Assembly (NCBI GenBank): GCA_964570935.1
Contig: CAZMZP010000075.1
Span: 22,570-86,569, forward strand
Length of the DNA stretch: 64,000 nucleotides
DNA from: JAFGJU01 sp964570935
Lineage (GTDB): Bacteria > Eisenbacteria > RBG-16-71-46 > JAFGJU01
Reading direction: 5' to 3'
Of this stretch, positions 35,700-43,712 are shown piece by piece. The number at the start of each line of letters is the position of its first letter. Position 1 is the stretch's first letter. Under the pieces are notes generated by a model. That model made no database searches, was not told the DNA's origin, and was given only the letters and a program-made list of their open reading frames with translations. A program made the translations under genes and the position numbers.

Positions 35700-35790
35700 T
35701 CGCTCACCGGTAGAAGTCAGCTTCGTGCCAAGGAGACTACGCCTGCGCGTGGCCGCGCTGCCGCCCCGCGTGAGCGGCCACCGCCGCGCA

Positions 35791-37350
35791 TCACGCAGTC
35801 GGCCGGCCGGCGCCGGTCATCAGGAGTCCCAGTTCCTTCTCGTCGGTCGCGGCCGCATCGACTGTGCTCACGACCCTGCCGCCGAACACGACGGCTATTC
35901 TGTCGCTCAGGCTCAGGATCTCGGACAGGTCCGCGGACACGAGCAGCACGGCCGTGCCGGCGTCTCTCTGCGAGACGAGACAGCGCCTGATGAACTCTAT
36001 GGCCCCGATGTCCACGCCCCTGGTGGGCTGGGCCGCCACCAGCAGTACCGGCTTGCGGCCCAGCTCGCGGGCCACGACCAGCTTCTGCTGGTTGCCTCCG
36101 GACAGCGCGCCGGCCCTCAGGAAGGGAGCCCGCGGCCTGACGTCGAACTCCCGGAGGGCCCACTCCGCGTTCGCCAGGACGGCGTTCGAGTCCAGAAACA
36201 CCCGGCCGGCGTAAGGCGGCCTGAACTGAGAGCCCAGGATCAGGTTCTCACCCACGGTGAACTCCGTTATGAGCCCCCGCTTCAGACGGTCCTCCGGAAT
36301 GTGCGCCACCCCGCGTTCGAGCATCTGTCTGGGAGACGAACCTGTGACGTCGTGGCCCCCGAGCAGGACTCTGCCGGAGGCCGGTTTCCTGAGCCCGGCG
36401 ATCACCTCCACGAGCTCCGTCTGGCCGTTCCCCTCGACTCCAGCCACTCCCAGGATCTCGCCGGCGTGGACGCTCAAGGAAAGGCCCTTCAGTCTGGGCA
36501 CCCTGCCTGCGCCCAGCGCGTGAACGTCTATGAGCTCCAGCACCGCTCCGCCCGGCGCGGCAGGACCCTTGTCCACGTCGAACAAGACTCTTCTTCCCAC
36601 CATCATCATGGCCAGCTCCGCGGGCGACGAGTCCCGCGTGTCGACCATGCCCACGACCCTGCCGTGGCGCATAACGGTCACTCTGTCGGAGATCTCCATG
36701 ACTTCGTTCAGCTTGTGCGTGATGAAGACGATGGTCTTTCCCTGCTCCCTCATCTTCCGCAGTATGATGAAGAGGGCGTCGGTCTCCTGGGGCGTGAGAA
36801 CGGCCGTGGGTTCGTCAAGTATGAGGAGCTCCGCGCCCCTGAAGAGTATTTTCAGTATCTCTACGCGCTGCTGCGCTCCCACGGACAGTTTCTCGACCTG
36901 CGCCAGCGGGTCCACGGACAACGCGAACAGCCGGGAAAGTTCGTCTATTCTCCGGGACGCGGACTTGAGATCCAGGAACACGCCGGACCGCGAAGGCTCG
37001 GAGCCGAGGACGACGTTCTCGGCCACCGACAACTGCGGGATCAGCATGAAATGCTGGTGCACCATCCCGACGCCAAGCGAAATCGCGTCCGCCGGGGTCC
37101 TGATATCGGTCCTCATCCCGTCGAAGGAAATGCGGCCGGAATCGGGCCTGTACAACCCGTACAGTATGCGCATGAGAGTGGACTTGCCCGCGCCGTTTTC
37201 ACCCACCAGCGCGTGGATCTCGCCCTTCCGCACGTCGAGGCTCACGCAGTCGTTGGCCTTGACGAGGGCGAAGCGCTTGGATATGCCCTCCATTTGAAGG
37301 AAGGTCGGGGAACGGGGCGAAGCGGGGGTGTCACGTGGAGGGAACAACAA
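35791..37350 (-). CDS. Nucleoside ABC transporter ATPase (two nucleotide-binding domains)
   Basis: 519 residues with two ABC domains, as in YufO/RbsA. The first has GENGAGKSTLMRIL, signature LSVGAQQRVEI and LLILDEPTAVLTPQE; the second has degenerate Walker A GVEGNGQTELVE, then LSGGNQQKLVVARE and QPTRGVD. Such asymmetry is normal for this family. The start TTG 37350 overlaps the substrate-binding lipoprotein end by 20 bases; ATG 37293 would remove the first beta strand (FLQMEGISKRF) and has no ribosome site. Confidence 0.9.
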   Translation of the reverse strand: MLFPPRDTPASPRSPTFLQMEGISKRFALVKANDCVSLDVRKGEIHALVGENGAGKSTLMRILYGLYRPDSGRISFDGMRTDIRTPADAISLGVGMVHQHFMLIPQLSVAENVVLGSEPSRSGVFLDLKSASRRIDELSRLFALSVDPLAQVEKLSVGAQQRVEILKILFRGAELLILDEPTAVLTPQETDALFIILRKMREQGKTIVFITHKLNEVMEISDRVTVMRHGRVVGMVDTRDSSPAELAMMMVGRRVLFDVDKGPAAPGGAVLELIDVHALGAGRVPRLKGLSLSVHAGEILGVAGVEGNGQTELVEVIAGLRKPASGRVLLGGHDVTGSSPRQMLERGVAHIPEDRLKRGLITEFTVGENLILGSQFRPPYAGRVFLDSNAVLANAEWALREFDVRPRAPFLRAGALSGGNQQKLVVARELGRKPVLLVAAQPTRGVDIGAIEFIRRCLVSQRDAGTAVLLVSADLSEILSLSDRIAVVFGGRVVSTVDAAATDEKELGLLMTGAGRPTA

Positions 37351-38407
37351 TCTCTCCGGAAACTATTTTTTGCTTGAGCGTCTCGACCCTGGCGCGTATG
37401 TCTTCGCCGATCAGTGCCTTGTTGTTGTCGTCGTACACGTAGCTGATCCCGCCCTCCTTGAGACCGAGCGCCCTCACCCCGCCCTCGAACGTGTTGTTCA
37501 TCGCGGACTTTATGGTCTCCAGGACCGCGACGTCCACGTCCTTGATCATGCTCGTGAGGATGTAGCCCGGCGCCTCGGCGTACTGGTCGGAATCCACGCC
37601 TATGGCCAGCTTGCCTTTTTCCCTGGCCGCCTCGAAGACGCCCAGACCCGTCGAGCCGGATGCGTGAAATATCACGTCCGCGCCCTTGGAGTACTGCGTC
37701 AGCGCCAGCTCTTTACCCTTGCTGGGGTTCTTGAACGCGTTGTCCGTGACGCCGGCGTAAGACACGAACACTTTCACGTCGGGCCGGACGTACGTCGCGC
37801 CGGCGATGTAGCCCGCCTCGAACTTCTTGATGAGGGGGATCTTCATGCCACCCACGAAACCTATCTTGCCCGTCTTGCTCTTCAGCGCCGCCACGGCGCC
37901 CACCAGGAAGGAGCCCTCTTCCTCTCTGAACTTGAGAGCGACCAGGTTGGCCGGGATGCTGTCGGCGTCCGTGACCGTGTAATCCACGCACGCGAACTTC
38001 TTGTCTGGAAACTCCTTCGCGGTCTGCGTTATGTCGTCGGTGAACAGGAAGCCGATTCCGAAGATGACCCGCGCGTCTCCGTTGGCCATCAGACGGAGCG
38101 CGGAGGCCCTGTCGCTTCCTTCGCCCGGCTCGATGTACTCGAAGTCCACTCCCAGCTCTTCCTTGGACCTCACGAGTCCCCTGTAGGCGGAGTCGTTGAA
38201 AGACTTGTCGCCCCTGCCGCCGACGTCGAACACCAGCCCGACCTTGAAAGCTGCGTTCGCGGCGCCCGAGTCCGTCTCGTCCGTCCCGCTCTTTTCCTTC
38301 TTCGCGCAGGACAATGCGCAGACCGTCAGAAAAAGCGCAAGGCAGAGCATCGCTGTCACGAAGAAACCGGCTGAGTGCTTTCGGCGCGCGGCGTGAAGCG
38401 TTCTCAT
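37331..38407 (-). CDS. BmpA-family nucleoside-binding lipoprotein
   Basis: 358 residues from ATG 38407 (GGAGGA upstream). Lipobox ALSC with Cys34. The BMP/PnrA fold is shown by VGLVFDVGGRGDKSFNDSAY, IGFVGGMKIPLIKKFEAGY, DVIFHASGSTGLGVFEAA and IGVDSDQYAEAPGYILTSM. It captures nucleosides in the periplasm and delivers them to the permeases encoded downstream. The frame continues upstream but that part lies in the thymidine kinase gene. Confidence 0.92.
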   Translation of the reverse strand: MRTLHAARRKHSAGFFVTAMLCLALFLTVCALSCAKKEKSGTDETDSGAANAAFKVGLVFDVGGRGDKSFNDSAYRGLVRSKEELGVDFEYIEPGEGSDRASALRLMANGDARVIFGIGFLFTDDITQTAKEFPDKKFACVDYTVTDADSIPANLVALKFREEEGSFLVGAVAALKSKTGKIGFVGGMKIPLIKKFEAGYIAGATYVRPDVKVFVSYAGVTDNAFKNPSKGKELALTQYSKGADVIFHASGSTGLGVFEAAREKGKLAIGVDSDQYAEAPGYILTSMIKDVDVAVLETIKSAMNNTFEGGVRALGLKEGGISYVYDDNNKALIGEDIRARVETLKQKIVSGEIVVPST

Positions 38408-38445
38408 GAAGTCTGATTCCTCCAACTGGGTCGTTTCCGGCGCGG

Positions 38446-39129
38446 TCATTTCCGGCCGGACCTTCCGGCGCCTGGCTTCCCGGTCCCGGGTTTCCTGCCG
38501 GCGGGCTTCTTCGGGACTGTATTCTTTCCGCCGGACTTCTTCGCGTCGGACGGGGCCGGCCGTTCTTTCCCGGGCGGCTCGAAGCAGTGACGGCACCTGG
38601 CCTCGTACAGGTCGGCGGCGCCGACCACTATTCTCTCCTTGCTCGGGACCTTGCGTTGGGTCCTGTTCGCCGGGTTGCCGCAGACAACGCAGATGGCCAG
38701 CGTCTTGGTGATGTACTCCGCCACGGCCAGCAGCTGCGGCATGGGCTCGAAGGGCTTTCCGGTGTAGTCCTGGTCCAGCCCCGCCACTATCACTCTCTTG
38801 CCGCTGTCGGCCAGCTTCTGGCACACGCCTATGAGGTCGGCGCCGAAGAACTGCGCCTCGTCGATTCCGACGGCGTCCGCGTCCATGGCCCTCTTGAGTA
38901 TTTCGCCGCAGTCGGAAACCTCCTGCGAGGGTATCCGCTGGAGATTGTGGGATACGATGTGGTCGCTGCCGTATCTCCGGTCTATCCGCGGCTTGAAAAT
39001 GGAGACTTTCTGCCTGGCGATCTGCGCCCTCCTCAGCCTCCTGATGAGCTCCTCGGTCTTCCCGCTGAACATGCTTCCACAGATGACCTCGATCCAGCCG
39101 GTGTTCTTCTGCGGGATGTTCTCAGTCAT
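38446..39129 (-). CDS. tdk: Thymidine kinase (type II)
   Basis: 227 residues. P-loop GSMFSGKTEEL, DEAQFF (catalytic Glu) and GLDQDYTGKPF are typical. The structural zinc site uses CVVCGNP and CRHC. A basic, Pro/Gly/Lys-rich tail of about 45 residues after the zinc site is longer than usual and probably disordered. It phosphorylates thymidine and deoxyuridine in the cytoplasm for salvage. Confidence 0.94.
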   Translation of the reverse strand: MTENIPQKNTGWIEVICGSMFSGKTEELIRRLRRAQIARQKVSIFKPRIDRRYGSDHIVSHNLQRIPSQEVSDCGEILKRAMDADAVGIDEAQFFGADLIGVCQKLADSGKRVIVAGLDQDYTGKPFEPMPQLLAVAEYITKTLAICVVCGNPANRTQRKVPSKERIVVGAADLYEARCRHCFEPPGKERPAPSDAKKSGGKNTVPKKPAGRKPGTGKPGAGRSGRK

Positions 39130-39197
39130 TTTGCACCTTCCTCACGCGTCTCGCGAGAACGCGCCGGCGGCCGGCGCGGCAAGTCTCGACGCGACGC

Positions 39198-39812
39198 TCA
39201 CAGCAGCGAGCGGATCTTGGTCTTTAAGAGATCGATGGCGACTACGTTATGTCCGCCCTGCGGGATTATGATGTCGGCGTATCTCTTGGACGGCTCCACG
39301 AACTGCAGGTGCATCGGACGCACGCTGCTCTCGTACTGCTCGATTATGGACTCGATACCGCGGCCCCTCTCCCTCAAGTCCCGCTTGAGCCTCCTGATGA
39401 ACCTCTCGTCCGCGTCCGTGTCTATGAACACCTTTATGTCCATCAGGGTCCGCAGTTCGACGTCGTCCAGGATGAGGATGCCCTCCAGCACGATGACGAG
39501 ATGCGCCCCGATCCTCCTGGTCTCCCCGCTCCTGCGATGCTGGGTGAAATCGTAGATCGGCTGTTCGATCTGCCGGCCGTGGATGAGCTTCAGGATGTGC
39601 TCCCTGAGGAGGGGCATGTCGAACGCGTCGGGATGGTCGAAGTTCTGCCTGCAGCGCTCCTCGTACGGCAGGTGGCACATGTCGTTGTAGTAGGAGTCCT
39701 GCTTGATTATGACGACCTTGTCCGACCCCAGCTCGGAGTAGATGGTGTCGGCCACGAGGGTCTTGCCCGAACCCGACCCGCCCGCTATCCCGATGACGAT
39801 GGCCTTGCTCAT
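39198..39812 (-). CDS. udk: Uridine kinase
   Basis: 204 residues of normal length. P-loop GIAGGSGSGKT, then QDSYYNDM with the base-contacting region, NFDHPDAFD (catalytic Asp region), VLEGILIL, FIDTDADERFIRRLKRD and a C-terminal IIPQGGHN motif as in Udk/PRK-family kinases. It phosphorylates uridine and cytidine. It is 12 bases downstream of the EutN-like gene on the minus strand. Confidence 0.94.
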   Translation of the reverse strand: MSKAIVIGIAGGSGSGKTLVADTIYSELGSDKVVIIKQDSYYNDMCHLPYEERCRQNFDHPDAFDMPLLREHILKLIHGRQIEQPIYDFTQHRRSGETRRIGAHLVIVLEGILILDDVELRTLMDIKVFIDTDADERFIRRLKRDLRERGRGIESIIEQYESSVRPMHLQFVEPSKRYADIIIPQGGHNVVAIDLLKTKIRSLL

Positions 39813-39824
39813 TCCTTCGACCTT

Positions 39825-40127
39825 TCAGTCACGCGGCCCCGGCCTGGCGCCGTCCGTCTCCGGCAGGTCCACGCTGTCGACGACGCCAACGATGACGGTT
39901 CTGACGGGTCCCCTCTGCATCTTGAGGATCTGGGACGCGGCGTTTCCCTCGTCCGACACCAGCACCATGTCCCCGCCGCCGGCGCCCACGCTGTCCACTG
40001 CGATCACGGGTTTGCCGCTGGGGGAGAGGGACAAGTCTAGCGGGCGGACCAGGAGGAGCTTCTTTCCGCGGAGGTCTCTATGCTTTACTGTGGCGGCTAT
40101 CTTCCCCACAACTCGTGCAAGGAACAT
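39825..40127 (-). CDS. EutN/CcmL-family microcompartment vertex protein (BMC-P)
   Basis: 100 residues from ATG 40127 (GGCAGG about eight bases upstream); a GTG at 40133 adds two residues. Family motifs: MFLARVVGKIAATVKH, KLLLVRPLD, IAVDSVGAGGGDMVLV, and a C-terminal TVIVGVVDSVDL strand. Such proteins form the pentamers that cap the corners of bacterial microcompartments. It overlaps the deoxynucleoside kinase by 50 bases and sits among nucleoside salvage genes; no hexameric BMC shell gene is in this window. It is either a satellite of a shell locus elsewhere or a reused pentamer. Confidence 0.88.
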   Translation of the reverse strand: MFLARVVGKIAATVKHRDLRGKKLLLVRPLDLSLSPSGKPVIAVDSVGAGGGDMVLVSDEGNAASQILKMQRGPVRTVIVGVVDSVDLPETDGARPGPRD

Positions 40128-40785
40128 TTTCACAACCTGCCAGCGTGCCGGACATCTCGCAATCGTGTGACTTGACGAGCCCCACGATCTCGTCGATCTT
40201 GTGCGCGTGCTCGATGAAATTCACGGTGTCGGTGTCGACCTCGTGGACTCGCGTCATCCTGCGCGCCCTCCCAAGCCATTCTTCGTAAGCGTCGTCGAGC
40301 GTTTTCAGATAGTCGAGCGTTATTGACTTCTCACTCTCCCGGCCCCTGTGCTTTATCCTGTCCATCAGGCTCACGGGTTCGGCGCGCAGGTAGATTATGA
40401 GGTCGGGCGGCCTGATGAACTCGAGCATCGTGTCGAACAGCGCCTTGTAGTTGGCGTAGTCTCTGTCGCACATGTGGCCGAGGCGGTTGAGCGTTCTGGC
40501 GAAGACTTCGGCGTCCTCGTAGATGGTCCTGTCCTGGATGAAGGAGACGCCGGATTCCAGCATCTTCTTCTGGGCCTGGAATCTCTTCGAAAGGAAGAAG
40601 ATCTGGAGATGGAAGCTCCATCTGTTCATGTCCTTGTAGAAATCGTCCAGGTAGGGGTTGTCGATCACGGGCTCGTAATACGCCTGCCAGCCGGTCCGCC
40701 TGTTAAGCTCTCTCGTCAGGCAAGTCTTTCCGGCTCCGATGTTGCCGGCGATCCCGAGAAAAAAGCTCTTGTGTTCCACGGCCAT
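40078..40785 (-). CDS. Deoxynucleoside kinase (dAdo/dGuo kinase family)
   Basis: 235 residues. P-loop GIAGNIGAGKTCLT, YYEPVIDNPYLDDFY, FIQDRTIYEDAEVF (DR motif) and RGRESEKSITLDYL lid arginines fit the Dak/Dgk family. It phosphorylates purine deoxynucleosides. The C-terminal 20 residues (with CENVPCTSCGE) are unusual and coincide with the overlap with the EutN-like gene, so they may be a by-product of that overlap. Start 40785 lies five bases after the HPRT stop. Confidence 0.92.
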   Translation of the reverse strand: MAVEHKSFFLGIAGNIGAGKTCLTRELNRRTGWQAYYEPVIDNPYLDDFYKDMNRWSFHLQIFFLSKRFQAQKKMLESGVSFIQDRTIYEDAEVFARTLNRLGHMCDRDYANYKALFDTMLEFIRPPDLIIYLRAEPVSLMDRIKHRGRESEKSITLDYLKTLDDAYEEWLGRARRMTRVHEVDTDTVNFIEHAHKIDEIVGLVKSHDCEMSGTLAGCENVPCTSCGEDSRHSKA

Positions 40786-40790
40786 GGTCC

Positions 40791-41318
40791 TCAGGGCACT
40801 CCGATCTCCGACTCTTCCAGAGTGGCCACGTAGGGGAGGTTTCTGTACTTCTGGGCCAGGTCAAGCCCGTACCCGATGACGAACTTGTTCGGAATCACAA
40901 AACCCACGTAATCAATCGCTATGTCGACCTCCCTCCTTTCGCGCTTGTCAAGAAGCGCGCATATCCTGAGCGAACGCGGGAGCCTGGCGAGGAGCATTCT
41001 CTTTATGTAGGACAGGGTAAGGCCGCTGTCCACGATGTCCTCTATGATGATGACGTCCTCGTTGCTGATGTCTCTCTCCAGGTCTTTGAGCAGCCGCACG
41101 ACGCCGGAGCTCCTGGTGAGGTTGTTGTAGCTCGACACGGACATGAAGTCGATTTCGGGGTTGATGGTGAGATGCCTAACCAGGTCGGACAGAAACAGAA
41201 AACTGCCTCTCAGGATTCCTATGAGGATGGGGGATTGACCGGGGTAGTCGCGGGAGATCTCGAGGCCAAGCTCCTTCACGCGTTTCTGTATTTGTTCTTC
41301 TGTGAGCAGGACTTCCAT
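40791..41318 (-). CDS. hpt: Hypoxanthine(-guanine) phosphoribosyltransferase
   Basis: 175 residues from ATG 41318. The PRPP motif is VIIIEDIVDSGLTL, preceded by GILRGSFLFLSDLVRHL and MSVSSYNN. Converts hypoxanthine or guanine plus PRPP to nucleotide. First gene of the minus-strand salvage operon. The frame continues to a TTG at 41375, but the first 19 residues of that version are not conserved-looking and ATG 41318 gives the normal length. Confidence 0.93.
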   Translation of the reverse strand: MEVLLTEEQIQKRVKELGLEISRDYPGQSPILIGILRGSFLFLSDLVRHLTINPEIDFMSVSSYNNLTRSSGVVRLLKDLERDISNEDVIIIEDIVDSGLTLSYIKRMLLARLPRSLRICALLDKRERREVDIAIDYVGFVIPNKFVIGYGLDLAQKYRNLPYVATLEESEIGVP

Positions 41319-41348
41319 TGATTGCCCCGGGACCGCCGCCTGTCGCAG

Positions 41349-41386
41349 AGTGGATCGCATTACTTTGTTCCGCAACAGTGGATCGC
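41349..41386. repeat. Direct repeat, operator candidate
   Basis: AGTGGATCGC occurs at 41349-41358 and 41377-41386, start-to-start 28 bases, or a little under three helical turns. The second copy abuts the -35 element of the promoter at 41387. It sits between the divergent nucleoside operon and the amidohydrolase/RpiB operon, so it could bind a regulator for both. Confidence 0.4.
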
Positions 41387-41415
41387 TTGACCGTTTCCCG
41401 CAGCTTATGTATAGT
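41387..41415 (+). promoter_or_regulatory. Sigma70-type promoter for amidohydrolase-rpiB
   Basis: TTGACC 41387-41392, 17-base spacer, TATAGT 41410-41415. Start near 41422; leader about 195 bases to the TTG at 41617. No clear minus-strand promoter was found for hpt. Confidence 0.6.
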
Positions 41416-41616
41416 TCTATCTTACTTCACTGGTGACAAGCGGCGAACGGCTCTCTTGGCCGCTCAAAAAGCTGTGGTGGAGTCTAGCGCGAACGGATTC
41501 GGGTGTCAACTCTTAACTCTGGTTGGCGCTTCCGGATTCGGGGCGCTCCGCGGGCGGACGCACGCACGCTTCAGTGGGGTCACCCGCGGTCTCACGCCGC
41601 GTTGCAGGAGGTCAGG

Positions 41617-42978
41617 TTGGACGCAACTCTGTTGACGGGCGGCACCGTCATAACCATGAACGCTTCCAGGGAAGTGTTGCGGGCCGACGTGATGATAGAG
41701 GGCGGCGTCATCACCGCCGTCGGGCAGAACCCGGGTGGTTGGGCGCGGCGCGCTGCCGGACATTCCTGGCTTCGGACGCTGGACGTCGGCGGCAGCTACG
41801 TCCTTCCCGGCTTCATCCAGACTCACGTGCATCTTTGTCAGACGCTGTTCAGGGGCCAGGCCGAGGGAGTCGGACTCGCCGGCTGGCTGGACAGGATATG
41901 GACTCTCGAAGCCGCTCACGACCCCGAGTCCATGCGCGCCTCCGCCGCGCTGGGCTGTAACGAGCTGTTGAAGGGCGGAACCACGTGCGTCCTCGACATG
42001 GGAAGCGTTCACCACACCGACCAGGTGTTCGAGGCCGCACGGGCGAGCGGCATAAGGGCCTTCTGCGGCAAGGCCATGATGGACGCCGGTGACCACGTGC
42101 CTCCCGGGCTCAGAGAGACCACCGACGAATCCATGTCTGAGGCGCTGCGGCTTCACGGGAGGTGGCACGGCGCCGACGGCGGCAGAATTCAGTACGCGTT
42201 CGCGCCGCGGTTCCTGGAAAGCTGCAGCGAAGACCTGCTGCGCGGGGTGGCCGCGAGCGCTCGCGAGATGGTCCTCCTCGTGCATTCTCACGCCTCCGAG
42301 ACCGCCGCCGAGCTGGAGGACTGTAAGTCCCGGCACGGCGTGAGCCCCGTCAAATACCTCGAATCACTCGGGCTGGCCGGTCCGAACCTCGTGCTGGCCC
42401 ACTGCATACATCTGGAGGACGACGACTTCAGAATCCTGGCCGAGACCGGTACGAAGGTGGCTCACTGCCCGTCCTGCAACCTCAAGCTTTCCTCCGGGAT
42501 AGCGGACGTCGACCGTCTCGCGCGGTCCGGCGCGGCAGTGTCGCTGGGCAGCGACGGCGCCGCCTGCAACAACAACCTCGACATGTTCCAGGAGATGAGG
42601 ACTGCCGCGCTCCTGCAGAGCTACAAGAATGGAGGCGGGCACCCGTGGGCAGGGCTGTTCCTGGAGGCGGCGACCCTGGGAGGGGCGAAGGCGCTGGGCA
42701 TAGACGGCATAGTGGGCAGCATCGAACCGGGGAAGAAGGCCGACCTGATTGTGGTAAACGTCTCGGGAGAGCACGCGCTCTGCGGCCCCGGCTGCGACCC
42801 CGCCACGAGGATCGTATTCTCGGCAAAGAGCTCCGACGTGAAGCACGTCTTCGTAGGCGGCCGCCCGATTGTCGCGGCCGGCGAGATCTGGCAGGGTCCG
42901 TACGCGGGTCCGTCCTCGCGCGAAGTGACGGTCAACGCTTCGAGGGCGCTCGAGAAGCTGCTCGCGCGCTGCGCCTGA
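41617..42978 (+). CDS. Amidohydrolase, nucleoside/base deaminase type
   Basis: 453 residues from TTG 41617, chosen because AGGAGGTCAGG precedes it; the upstream extension is not protein-like. ATZ/TRZ/SsnA-type metal-dependent deaminase: GGTVITM N-terminal beta domain, metal motif GFIQTHVHLCQTLF, LVHSHASET, LAHCIHL and the aspartate in SLGSDGAACNNNLDMF. Closest in pattern to 5'-deoxyadenosine/S-adenosylhomocysteine or guanine deaminases, so it could deaminate an adenine or guanine compound. It precedes the RpiB gene by 26 bases. Exact substrate unresolved. Confidence 0.9.
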   Translation: MDATLLTGGTVITMNASREVLRADVMIEGGVITAVGQNPGGWARRAAGHSWLRTLDVGGSYVLPGFIQTHVHLCQTLFRGQAEGVGLAGWLDRIWTLEAAHDPESMRASAALGCNELLKGGTTCVLDMGSVHHTDQVFEAARASGIRAFCGKAMMDAGDHVPPGLRETTDESMSEALRLHGRWHGADGGRIQYAFAPRFLESCSEDLLRGVAASAREMVLLVHSHASETAAELEDCKSRHGVSPVKYLESLGLAGPNLVLAHCIHLEDDDFRILAETGTKVAHCPSCNLKLSSGIADVDRLARSGAAVSLGSDGAACNNNLDMFQEMRTAALLQSYKNGGGHPWAGLFLEAATLGGAKALGIDGIVGSIEPGKKADLIVVNVSGEHALCGPGCDPATRIVFSAKSSDVKHVFVGGRPIVAAGEIWQGPYAGPSSREVTVNASRALEKLLARCA

Positions 42979-43004
42979 AACTGGCGACGGCATGAGGTGA
43001 AGGC

Positions 43005-43592
43005 ATGGAACGTCAGAAGATCACTCCGGAGAGAATAAGGAAAGTAGTGCGTGAAGTCCTCGAGGAGACGACCCGCGAAGGCCCCGTGGGCGCGACTCGC
43101 GTCCCGGCAGGTGCGCCTGCCGGTCCCAAGGCAAAGGCGCCTGGCGCCGTTGCGCTGGCCGTGGGCGCCGACCACGGCGGATTTGCCTTCAAGGAGCTCT
43201 TGAGGAAATACCTCGAGCAGGAACTGGGGATTGTGGTCAAGGACTGCGGCACTCACGGGCCGGAGTCGGTCGACTATCCCGACTTCGCCCTTGCCGTGGC
43301 CAGGGCCGTGGCGTCGGGCGAATGTGAGAAGGGCATCGTCGTAGACACCATGGGGATCGGGTCCTCCATAGCCGCCAACAAGGTCAAAGGAATCCGTGCC
43401 GCGCTCTGCCACGACGTGGACACCGCAAGGAACAGCCGGGCGCACAACGACGCCAACGTGCTGGCCTTGGGCTCCAAGGTGGTCAACTCCGGTCACGCCC
43501 GGCGGATAGTCAGGGAATGGCTGGCCACTGCTTTTGAGGGCGGCAGGCACGCCAAGAGAGTTCAGAAGATAACAGACGCCGAACGCGCGTGA
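43005..43592 (+). CDS. RpiB/LacA-LacB-family isomerase with microcompartment targeting-like N-terminus
   Basis: 195 residues. Residues 1-23 form an amphipathic helix (ITPERIRKVVREVLEET), followed by a Pro/Ala/Gly linker (about 24-48), the layout of encapsulation peptides that target enzymes into bacterial microcompartments. The RpiB domain begins at LAVGADHGGFAFKELL and has SIAANKVKGIRAALC and SRAHNDANVLALGSKVV. At the place of the E. coli catalytic Cys (GVLICGTGIG) this protein has GIVVDTMGIG, that is Asp for Cys. It probably isomerises a pentose phosphate, for example ribose-5-phosphate to ribulose-5-phosphate, but the base must differ. Confidence 0.9.
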   Translation: MERQKITPERIRKVVREVLEETTREGPVGATRVPAGAPAGPKAKAPGAVALAVGADHGGFAFKELLRKYLEQELGIVVKDCGTHGPESVDYPDFALAVARAVASGECEKGIVVDTMGIGSSIAANKVKGIRAALCHDVDTARNSRAHNDANVLALGSKVVNSGHARRIVREWLATAFEGGRHAKRVQKITDAERA

Positions 43593-43712
43593 AGCCCGAA
43601 TACTGTTGACGCAAACCGCGCCGTTTTGATACGGTTGATGCGCTCTAGTTCTGTCCGCGGCCGGACTGCCGCGCTTTCCTCTCCTATCCGAACGGAGGAT
43701 GCGAAAAGAATC

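Noticed and set aside
35497..37377. Plus-strand open frame of about 626 codons opposite the ABC ATPase
   Set aside because: Antisense to two intact Walker motifs; translation is Arg/His/Pro-rich noise.
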